Shown piece by piece: positions 9,729 to 19,543 of a stretch of DNA of 64,000 nucleotides; position 1 is the first letter of the stretch, and the number at the start of each line of letters is the position of its first letter. The notes below the pieces were generated by a model that made no database searches, had not been told where the DNA came from, and was given only the letters and a program-made list of their open reading frames with translations. The translations under genes and the position numbers were made by a program. Origin of the DNA: Trichaptum fuscoviolaceum (lineage: Eukaryota; Basidiomycota; Agaricomycetes; Hymenochaetales; Trichaptaceae); NCBI GenBank assembly GCA_910574455.1, contig CAJSYZ010000003.1, positions 2,046,001 to 2,110,000 on the forward strand, in the 5' to 3' direction.

Positions 9729-12163
9729 ATGGCACGAACCGAGCTCAAGTATTCTGCTTTGGAGGAGATTGAGAAAGTACGGTCCCGTTTTCCTGATCAC
9801 CAGCTACGGTGTGTTGACGAGCATGTGTCCATTAGATCCATGCCACATTGACAGCCGAGTTCAAGACGGGGAAGACGAAGGATATCGCGTTCCGGAAGAA
9901 GCAGTTGTCTGGACTGGCATACTTGGTCAAAGACAACCAGAAGCGCTTTGAGGACGCCCTGGCGGAGGATTTAGGCAGACCTGCCCTAGAATCTCATCTG
10001 TGCGCCATTCCTGTCTTTTATTTGCATGCCGCTGCTGACTGGTGACTCAAGGCTGGAGCTCGGAGGCTGCGTTCACGACGCCGTTGAGGCGTACAACAAC
10101 GTCGACAAGTGGGCCAAAACGGAACGGGCACCTTGGTCCTTGAACTTCAGCCTGGTAGGCCCAAAAATCCGCAAGGAGCCTAAAGGGACGGTGCTAATTA
10201 TAAGGTATGGCGACATCGATTCTTTCCCTTATATTGTCTAGCTAACTCCGACGCAACAGCCCATTCAACTATCCTGTATGGCTGTGTCTCGGCCCTTTGG
10301 TGAGATTCACCATTTTTCTATACTCTAAGACTGTGAAGTCCTCACAAAATCCACTCAGGCTGGTGCTATTGCGGCTGGAAATGCTGCAGTTATCAAGCCT
10401 TCGGAATCTACCCCAGCTACAAGCTCTCTGCTTGCTGAGCTATTCCCGAAGTATCTGGACCCTACTTTGTATGCAGTTGTGAACGGAGCTGTCCCAGAGA
10501 CCACAAAGGTATCGTTCGCTATCTTACCTTCGGAAAGAGTCATGTCCTGACCTACTCTCTAGCTCCTGGAGCTGAAATGGGATCACAGTGAGTATTCCAA
10601 GTTAAGATGTATTAAAGTGGTCGTTTATTCATTTTCGGCTCCAAGTTATGTACACTGGTATGTGGGTACATGTTTTTGGCAATCACTGTTTAACAAGCTG
10701 TGTCCAGGAAACGGCCGGGTTGCTCGTATTGTCTCTGCAGCAGCTGCAAAGCATCTTACGCCGTTAACTCTGGAGGTAAGTTCCTCTTAACTTGTCTCCT
10801 ATTCTTTTTGACTAAAGTCCCTTTCGTGGCGCAGCTTGGAGGTGCTATTGTTTAGCTTTTGGGAGTTGGCCTGCTTACTCATTCCTCGCAGGAAAAAACC
10901 CAGTTTTCATTGACCCGAACACGGACATGACGCTCGCTGCAAGGCGAATGTCATGGGGCAAGTTCATGAACTCTGGTCAGGTAAGGAAATCACATGTATC
11001 CAGTGGAAGCATTTTCACAATCAAGTTTATGTTAAACTTTCAATCAGACTTGCACGGCTCCCGACTACATCCTCGTTCCCGCCGAGGCGCAAGACAAGCT
11101 CGTCGCAGCGTTCACCGAGGTGTACAAGTCTTTCTACCCCGACGGCCCTCTCAAGTCCGACTCCTACTCGCGCATCGTCTCTGACGCGCATTTTAAACGA
11201 GTCAAGGGCCTCCTCGACAACACGAAGGGCACGGTCGTTCTCGGCGGGGAGACGGACGCGGCGCAGCGGTTCATCGCCCCGACGATCGTGCGCGATGTGA
11301 CGCCGGACGACTCACTCATGAGCGAGGAGATCTTCGGGCCAATCCTTCCGATCATTCCGGTGAAGAACTTAGATGAGGGGATCGAGTTGGTGAATGCCCA
11401 GTACGTCGGATGTTTCTTGTAGATAACGCGACGTAAGACTTATTGCACTATAGTGAGCACGCTCTGGCGATTTATGTCTTCTCGAACGACTCGAAGCTGA
11501 AGAAGAAAAGTGGGTCATTTTATGTGCATGTTTAATTGCCCAGTATCTGACTACTCTCCCAGTCTTCGATAGTACGCAGAGTGGTGCTGCCATTGCAAAC
11601 GACGTGGCACTTCACCCCGGAGGTAAGTTACACCCTTCATATATATAGCTTCTGAGGCATAGCTGACAACGCCATAAAGTCGATGGACTGCCATTTGGCG
11701 GCGTAGGTGAAAGCGGATGTAAGTTATCATCCATCCCTCGTATATCGCCAGTCTAAACGTATACACGTCTTCCCATAGATGGTTTCCACACCGGTAAATA
11801 CGGCTTCGACACCTTCACGCACATTCGCGCGACGATCGACTCACCCAAAATGTACGTCGTTCTCTCCCTCCCTACAGTCCTTATTTGATTTACTCACATA
11901 CAATCCCCACCGAAACAAACAGCTTCGACCTGTTCATGGGCAGCCGCTTCCCGCCGTACACGAAGAAAGGGCTCGCGACCTTCAAGAAGCTGCTGTACCC
12001 GTCCATGCCGCCGCGTGGGGGTCCCTCGGGCTCGGGCTGGAGAATCGGCTCGTGGCTCTCCTCGCTATTGTTGTGCGTGGCCCTCGCCGTTGGCGTTGCC
12101 GCTCCGGACTCTCGGCTGAACCTCATTCTTTTTGTCCGAAACCTGTTTTACAGTGGAAAATAG
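9729..12163 (+). CDS. Fatty aldehyde dehydrogenase, ALDH3 type (copy A)
   Basis: Roughly a dozen exons. NAD(P)-dependent oxidation of medium/long-chain aldehydes to acids, probably on the ER or another membrane. Visible features are LTAEFKTGKTKDIAFRKKQL near the N-terminus, PFNYPVWLCLGPL, AAGNAAVIKPSE (cofactor Lys), LELGGKNPVF (catalytic Glu), NSGQTCTAPDYILVP (catalytic Cys), EEIFGPILPI and LPFGGVGESG. A C-terminal hydrophobic segment (WLSSLLLCVALAVGVAA) fits the tail anchor of ALDH3 enzymes. The LELGG motif is split: LTLE ends one exon, a 7-nt exon (10835-10841, CTTGGAG) supplies LG and part of the next Gly, and GKNPVF follows. The splice pattern is shared with the inverted paralogue at 14520-17039. 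The start ATG at 9729 is the first in frame and matches the paralogue's N-terminus (MAxTELKY). All catalytic residues are present. Confidence 0.9.
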
Positions 12164-12756
12164 TTCTTAAACTTGAATCGACTCAGGGTACTGCGACTCT
12201 GAGGATAAAATATTGTCTTGGTGGTCGAGACCGCTACTCAGAGGCTGTTGCGTTCGGTGGATATGATGTGATCTGGCATGGGCGAGTTTTATTTATTATT
12301 TTAATTTTTGATGTGATTTACTTGAAGATTCGGATACGAGGGCGGGTGTTCTAATTTCTCTGGTAGGACGCCGCTGTGTTACTTCTAATATGTTTTGTGT
12401 AGTAATCGTCGATTTGTTGGCTTGTAATGTTTGCTACTACTGAAATTTGATACCAGTTTTTGTTTGCTTGTAACATTGCTGAACTCTCTGAATGAGATGT
12501 ACAGAGAGACTCATCGTGATAGTATGCGCTTACCATCCCTGGATTCTCACCTCCTCACCTCATCCTAGTCTGTCTTGCTACAGCCCACGTTCAACATTTT
12601 CGTGAGACCACTTGACCTATCTTTGGATTCATACCATAATATTGCCCACTGTACACCGATGTAGTACATATATGCTTCTTATCAGTCGACAACTTGGAAC
12701 TACTGCTGTGCGCGATTGAAGCGGCTGTTCTTGTGATCTGGCGGACTTCCGATAAC
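12164..12756. other. Intergenic between aldehyde dehydrogenase A and the M24 gene
   Basis: No gene seen. An in-frame ATG at 12694 could extend the next gene upstream. I reject it because the later ATG gives a clean signal peptide. Confidence 0.4.
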
Positions 12757-14405
12757 ATGAGCCCGGGTTCTCATTTGGCGACTTGGACGTTAAATTTACT
12801 ACTGCTCTTGACTTCGACTGTCGTCCACGTCTCGGGCCAACTGCACCCTGAAAAGCCATCGCAGTACCAAACGCTTCCGACCCTGCGGGAACAAGCCCGC
12901 ATTCTGGACGAATGGAGGCAGCAGCGTCTGGATGCGATTCCTGAGCTCCTGCGGAAACATGGCGTGGATGCATGGCTGGTGAGTACCATAAAGTGATACT
13001 ATCCTTCTTACTATTTCTTATCATACTTGTATATACATGGAATACCTCCGTCGGGTCTCAATGCCTTGGTACCTACGCATACCCAGATGAGCCAGCGCGA
13101 GCACGCCGAAGACACGATATGGTGGTCCATCAAGTCCGCTACCGAGTTCGCCGCGCACCGCCGGACGGTCGTCCTCTTCCACGCCAACACGTCCGCCCTC
13201 GCAGGCCAGCCAAACCCGCTCTCGTGGGTCGACAACACCGGCGCCGTCTGGCCCGCGCTCCGCGCCGTTCTCGCTGCGTACAGCCCGCGGACAATCGCAG
13301 TGAACACCGACCGCGACCACGCATTTGCCGGGGGCTTGCACGTCGGGGAGCTTGCGGTGCTGCAGGAGGAGCTCGGGGAGCGGTGGACGAGCCGCTTCGT
13401 GGATGTCCCGATGCTGGCGATTGAGTATGTGAGCCGGAGGATGCCCGGGCAGATCGAGCACTATCGGAGGATGCAGGAGACGGCGTGGGCGTTGATAGAG
13501 GAGGCGTTCAGCGAGCGGGTTGTCGTTCCAGGCGTAACGACCACAGAGGTAAGTAAAGGCTACCAATTACCTTGCACATTCGTATCTACTGTTGTATGCA
13601 TGTATGCTCACTGCTTGGCCTGATGTACATATAGGACCTCCAATGGTGGTTCCGCGACAAAATGCAAGCGCTCAACTACACGACCTGGAACCAACCGCGC
13701 GTCAAGACGCTCGACCCGAGCTCGTTCCCCGGGTGGGCCGGGTCCAACTCGGTGATAGAGGAAGGGGACGTCCTGCACGTCGACTTCGGCGTCTCGGCGC
13801 TCGGGATGCATACAGACACTCAGCACCTCGGGTATGTCCTCCGGACTTCTCTTGGCGAGCGTAGCGTGCCGCCGGGCCTGCTGGAGGGGCTACGCGCAGC
13901 AAATAGAATGCAAGACATCGTGCTCGAGGAGATGCAACCTGGACGGACGGGAAACGAGGTCCTTCGCTCGTGTAACGAACGGATGAGACAGGAAGGTATC
14001 GAAGGCCAAGTATATTCCCATCCGATCGGGGACTTTGGGCATGCTCCTGGCTCAACGATAGGTAATGCAGATCTCGCTCAGTGGTAACAAAAGTATGCCT
14101 ATTAACTTGTTGATTGCTCGACTGCCATAGGGTTCACGAACCTCCCAGAGCATGTCCCAGTATATGGCGAACTCCCAATTCTCCCCAATACTTACTACAG
14201 CATTGAGCTTTTCGCACGACGTTTCGTTCCGGAAAGGAATGAGTCGCTCAGGTTTATGCTCGAAGACAACGTTCACTGGGTTGAGCAGAAAGGAAGATGG
14301 GAGTTCGTCCGGGGACGACAAGAAAGATTCCACGTCGTGGACACCAAGCGAAGTTCCGACTCTCATACCAACATTAATGCATCCTTCCGTACTCAGCCGC
14401 AATAA
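12757..14405 (+). CDS. Secreted peptidase M24-family protein (Xaa-Pro aminopeptidase-like)
   Basis: Four exons (12757-12978, 13087-13548, 13635-14061, 14131-14405) with consistent phases give 461 residues. The N-terminus MSPGSHLATWTLNLLLLLTS is a hydrophobic signal peptide ending near VHVSGQ, so the protein is probably exported or membrane-facing. The N-terminal creatinase-like domain covers about residues 50-190. The pita-bread catalytic domain follows, with metal-ligand candidates in LHVDFGVS (Asp), HTDTQHLG (Asp), GDFGHAPGS (His), YYSIELFARR (Glu) and LEDNVHWVE (Glu). These match the Asp-Asp-His-Glu-Glu pattern of M24 metallopeptidases, although spacing and sequence around them are divergent. 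Substrate is unknown. It sits between two inverted aldehyde dehydrogenase paralogues, which may be chance. Confidence 0.82.
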
Positions 14406-14519
14406 TGTGACAGGGAGAAAATGAAATGCAATTAAAATCTGCACCATTATTACCCCTTAGTTAAAATTCTCCCTACGCTACCATTGTCTGAGTTATAGCC
14501 ACATCCAGGTATCAAACGG

Positions 14520-17039
14520 TTACCATCTTCCCCTACTAATGAGGCGTTTGACACGGAGGAAGAAATTAAAGAGGGAGCCATCCCTGCCAAAGATCACGCA
14601 CATCCAGTTTGAGAACCAAAAACCGCTCTTCGAGCCTAGTGTTGGTGGGTTTAATTGACGCGGGCGAGGCGGCATGATTGGATTTAGTAGCATTTGGAAC
14701 CATGAGAGCTTCCTCTTTGTGTACGGAGGGTATCGGATGTTCATAATAAGGTCGAAGCTACGTAGATATAGAAAAGATAAGAGATGATCAAGTATTTTTT
14801 GGAAAGACATGGAAGGAACGTACATCTTTGGTGAGTCAAAGGTACCTCGGAAGTGCGTAAAGGTGTCGAAGCCATATTTTCCGGTATGACTGCCATCTGT
14901 GACGGGTATCAGATAACAACGGAGTGCGTATATAGCAGCGAGGAACCTACATCCGCTTCCACCAACACCGCCGAACGGTAGGCCTTCGACTATTCATCTG
15001 TCAGTCACGCGATCATCAACGCCAGACGAATCCACTGACTTATTGGAGTGATTGTCACATCGTTCGCGACTGCTGCACCGCTCCGGGTACTATCGAATAC
15101 TTATATTATGTAACAAATGAGATACACCGTTTCGGGATACGCAGTCTGCATTTCTTACTTTTCTTCTTAAGCTTGGTGTCATGGGAAAAGACATATAGCC
15201 CAAGAGGATGGTCACTGGCGTCAGGAATAGCGTGTTACTATCGCTGATGAAAGGAATTTAGAAAAGAGGACGTACTGTGCATTGACAAACTGAATGGCCT
15301 CGTCCATATCATTGACAGGTACAATAGGGAGGATAGGTCCGAAAATCTCCTCGCTCATGAGGGAATCACGGAACGAGACGTCACGGACAACCGTTGGTGC
15401 AATAAAGCGCTGCGCTGCGTCCGCCTCGCCACCCAGAACAACAGTGCCCTTCGTGTTATCGAGCAAGCCCTTAATCCGGTTAAAGTGCTCGTCGGAAATG
15501 ATTCGCGACAAAGAGTCAGAGTGGAGTGCGCCTTCTGGGTAGAAGGATTTGTATCTTATTCAGGATATATAAATTAGGAAGGTTCAGTGGTGAGTTATGA
15601 TAATGTCAGTACTCACACGTCACTGAACGCCTGTATGAACTTGTCTTGTGCCTCAGCCGGGATCAACACATAGTCCGGGGCTGTACAGGTCTATGAGGCC
15701 ACATGCTATCAGTTCGCCATGAAAAGAGGATGCCCGATACTCCAATGACCTACCTGACCAGCATTTGAAAACTTGCCCCAAGCAGTTCGTCTGGCGGCAA
15801 GAGTCAGGTCTGTTTTGGGGTCGATAAAGACCGGGTTCTTCCCTACGAACACCGCATTCAATACGACGGGAATGGCTCAGGCTGAATGCAGTAACTCACC
15901 TCCAAGCTGCAGTGAATGTGCTTAGCTAGTGAAGTGTGAGTGATAAATATAGGTGAAAGAGCTTACTTCCAATGTTAAGGGTGTCAGGTGCTTCGCTGCA
16001 GCTGCAGAGACAATTCGTGCGACACGACCATTTCCTGATCAAACTGGTTCACGCTCCGAGATAGCATCAATAAAAGTTAGATGCGTACCTGTGTACATGA
16101 CTACGGACAATCGTAATTCAGGTTGTCACTTCGTCCAGCAGGATTTAGGAACTTACTATGGTCCCATTTGAGATCGAGAAGCTAAAAGGCGCTTACACAA
16201 GGAACTGTACGAAAAAATGGAGTCACATACCTTTGTAGCCTCAGCAACGCCCCCATTTACTATCGCATACAGACTCGGATCCAGATATTTGGGAAGCAGC
16301 TCGGCTAGTAAGGAACTTGTAGCTCTAGAGAACTCTGAACATTTGACAACGACAGCATTCCCCGCGGCTATAGCACCAGACTGGGTTCGTATACGTAAGG
16401 CATACTTTCGCATTAAAGGCGATCTTAATCACTAACCAAGGGCGAGAGACAAAGCCACACTGGATAGTTGAACGCACTAATATAGCATCAACAGTTCAGC
16501 GACTTAGGGTGTGATTTCTGTTTAGGCCATCACATACCTGATTATTAGCACAACACCCTTAGGCTCTTTGCGAATCTTTGGACCTAAGAGTCCGTAGTTC
16601 ATAGACCATGGGATATCTTCGGTCTTCGCCCATTCCTTGACATTATTGTAGGCATCAACAGCCTCATGCATGCCACCAGCAAGTTCTAAACTGCATAAAC
16701 ACGTACGGTCAAGCTCCACCTCATAACAAATAGGAGATGAAGGGGATAAGCGACGACGTACGCATGAGTTTCAAGGACAGGCCTGCCCAAATCTTCTTTC
16801 AAGGCAGCCTCAAATCGCTCGATGTTATCTTTAACCAAATACGCCAGGCTGGCGAGTTGTTGTTTCCTAAACTTTATGTCTCTTGACTTTCCCGTCAGGA
16901 ACTCTGCTGTCAAGGTCGCATGGATCTGCAGGATGATTTGAGCATGTTTGAGCGCATGCAACACCAAGCGAGCGCATAGAGTAGAGCGCACCTTCTCAAT
17001 CTCATCCAAAGCTGTATATTTCAGTTCTGTAGGAGCCAT
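14520..17039 (-). CDS. Fatty aldehyde dehydrogenase, ALDH3 type (copy B)
   Basis: Paralogue of the gene at 9729 in the opposite orientation, with the same exon plan. Conserved pieces are APTELKYTALDEIEK (start), LTGKSRDIKFRKQQL, GLLGPKIRKEPKGVVLII, FNYPVWLCLSPL, AAGNAVVVK, LGGKNPVFID, NAGQTCTAPDYVLIP (catalytic Cys present), DSLMSEEIFGPILPIVPV and PYTKRKLSWFQML. The last exon ends in a hydrophobic and basic tail (ISRGRW). The same 7-nt microexon CTTGGAG is found at 15900-15906. The usual KPSE motif reads KCSE here and SPFN reads SAFN, so the cofactor site is slightly altered. No frameshift was found in the exons I followed. Likely a duplicated, still functional enzyme. Exact small-exon borders are by eye. 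Confidence 0.85.
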
Positions 17040-17656
17040 GACTTCGTATATCTGGAGAGAAACAAGTTACCGAAGAGCAGTCTGGGGGAGGGGTGCCTTA
17101 AGTCGATGGCCGAGGACGACGGCCTATAAAGCATTTCACGGATCCCGAATACGAGCACATATGAAGAGCTAATCTCGACAAACTGAGATCAGGCAGGAGA
17201 AAGTCGAGATAACGCATTGCCACGATGCGGAAACAAAAACAACGGAAAATGCATTGAACAGCTCGAATGAGGTAAGATAGACGAATTTGCAGATCGAAAG
17301 AAGCAAGTCACCAGGCCAGTGTATACACCTCTTCTACTATGGTGAGCTCTGCTCAACTGAACATTAATGTGCTACTGCCAGTGGAGTGAATTTGCAATGA
17401 TATTGTCCCGTGAGTTCGTGAGCCCGAATACTAGTAAGTGCTCTACTTTGGTAGCACGCTAAAGTCAATGTGAGTGACAGGCAGCACCGAGATAACAGCC
17501 ATGAGAGTAGAGAGTAGTAGTGCTGGCATTAGAGTTCATGTTATGGGACGGACGTAGTTCAGAGTCAGGATGAGTAGTACAGAGTTGATCAAAGTCATGG
17601 AAAGTCAGGGTGGGTCGGCAAAACCCGGACATGGTCCGTGCGCAGAGGTCGGCCGG

Positions 17657-17663
17657 TATATAA
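17657..17663 (+). promoter_or_regulatory. TATA box of the U2 snRNA gene
   Basis: TATATAA, about 33 bp before the inferred U2 5' end, the spacing expected for an RNA polymerase II start. Confidence 0.6.
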
Positions 17664-17689
17664 GGAAGCGAGTGTACTTTCTTGGTTCC

Positions 17690-17872
17690 TTACCACTCTG
17701 GCCTTTTGGCTTAGATCAAGTGTAGTATCTGTTCTTAATAGTTTAACCACTATTATGAGGGCACCGCCCTCATTCTTGGTTATCTAATTTTTGCCGCCCT
17801 TGATCCTCTGAGCTCTGCTTGCAACTCGGAGGACGCGATGACCTTGCTACTGCACTGCCGGCTTGTGTCGTC
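17690..17872 (+). ncRNA. U2 spliceosomal snRNA
   Basis: About 183 nt, the usual size of U2. The highly conserved 5' segment is present: GGCCTTTTGGCTTAGATCA, then GTGTAGTATCTGTTC with the branch-site pairing element GTAGTA at 17722-17727. The TTAG variant is the fungal form known from yeasts. Stem IIa can form from AATAGT (17737-17742) and ACTATT (17749-17754), and stem IIb from GAGGGC (17757-17762) and GCCCTC (17766-17771). The Sm site TAATTTTTG is at 17785-17793. Stem III pairs CCTCTGAG (17805-17812) with CTCGGAGG (17825-17832), and a terminal stem can close GATGAC with GTCGTC, ending at about 17872. The 5' end is set from alignment to the conserved core and the TATA spacing; both ends are approximate. 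The RNA base-pairs with intron branch sites. Confidence 0.9.
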
Positions 17873-19543
17873 GGGGGATCTCCCTCTTTCTCTTCGCTGT
17901 CGCACCTACTTGTCTGTTATAAAACAGAAGATGGTCTGCAGCGAAAAGCATTGAGTCTCTTTTCGATATTGTATTATTATTATTATCATTTTCTAATGAA
18001 TCTGTCTAAGAAATCGTTAAAATATATTTGCATGTGTTTCTACGAACACGTTTTGTCTGCATTACAAGTTCAAGGTTTATCTGAATATTATACTGAGGGA
18101 AGATTTTGTAAATGTAAGTGCTGAACAGCGATCTTCAGGCTGACAAAACCGGGAAGGAGTAATATTTTGAGAGTGTAGTGGATTGGTCTCATTTATCTCA
18201 CTCCCAACCTCTAAATCGACGACTGACTTACAAGTCCAGTAGTGGATGGGTAAATATAATCCCAATGTTCCAATTTTCCATGAGGATGATTCGGCCGGAC
18301 AATCGGAAAGTACCGGCGTCGATCCCATACAACTTGATTGTCACTCTTGGGCCAGACGATGATTTCGAGTAAATTGCGGTCCGACTCAGGGACCGAATGC
18401 ACCAGCCAAGCAATCTTCTCTTGTGGGTCTTGAGAATTCGAATCAAGGACCTTATTTTCTAATAGCCATATAAATCAAGTGCAAACTCACGGGCGACGGC
18501 AAACATGCCCGAGTCTCCGCGTCCCCTCATTCCTCTTTGCGACATCTGGCCCAGTTTCTGCCTGCCTTACGTCGAAAACACATATCTGACAATAGTCATC
18601 AAGCGATCAGGCGATTGCGGCGATATCGCGACACATCGCGTGTGCGTCGTCTTCTTCTGAGCATCTCGGTCTTCCGAAGGGGCGTCGGGAAGCTGTCAGA
18701 GAGCAACTCTATCTATCCCGCATTCCACTCGAGCCTTCTTGTCGCTTCTCGCGTCGCTAGGCGTTGTGAGCCTGTGGCGTCTTGTTCGCTATTCTGCGGC
18801 CGACATTATTCCGCGGCACGTTGAACGGGACAAGGAGAGTGCATTGTGGACCGCGGCTGCCTTGCAGAGGTGTTTCTTCACGACTTTGGCGATCGGAGCT
18901 CCGATGTTCGTTCAAGGAGGTTTTCGACGCGGAAGCGCCAGAGTAGCTGTCCTTCGGAAGCATTCGCAACAGATGCAAAGCTATTATCCCTGAACTGAAT
19001 CTTCGTATCCCATTCAACCTGGCTCTTGGATGCATCGACGCTGAACTCTGAACTCTGGCGATTGAACTGTATTTTCTCTTCGTGTCGGACCGTTTCACCG
19101 CAGAGCCATTTGGATTAAGCAAGAGGTAGCCTGAATATAGACAGCTGCATTTGAATCCTCAGTGCATGTCGTACTTGTGTACTTGCCCTCAATTTTGGCT
19201 GCTAAAGTATTCTCCGAAATTATTCCAAGAGACCTATAGTGTAAGCAGGCATCCTTTTCCGACACTATCCACAATTATGGACATTTAAAGTGCTTGTCAG
19301 TCTCGCACTACGACCTTCTATGACTCACTGGAAAGCGTGGTGGAGGAGACGGGTACGTAAACGTACCACTGCCCGTAGCATTGATTCCTAGTCAGAGAAT
19401 GTGATAGCGTGCCATCCAGACTGATTGAATTTGAAACACACAGCGCCGTCTCGAATTCACGTACACCTTTAAAACAGATCAAGCGTTGTTAATCAATCAA
19501 CTCGAATAGAAGATAACGAGATGTGATGATCTGCTCTTCACAT
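17873..19543. other. 1.7-kb region without a supported gene
   Basis: Between U2 and the 3' end of AspRS. Apart from the possible remnant listed separately, short frames on both strands look random. Around 18180-18480 there are overlapping frames without recognisable domains. Confidence 0.4.
18505..18993 (+). pseudogene. Possible gene remnant or unresolved small membrane-protein gene
   Basis: An ATG at 18505 opens 51 codons (MPESPRPLIPLCDIWPSF..) to a TGA at 18658. A second open stretch around 18739-18993 in another frame reads LLASLGVVSLWRLVRYSA and continues with charged and hydrophobic residues (ALQRCFFTTLAIGAPMF). Together they resemble the hydrophobic N-terminal part of a transporter, but I found no convincing splice that joins them and no downstream domain. 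It may be a decayed fragment, an unrecognised short gene, or chance. Confidence 0.2.
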
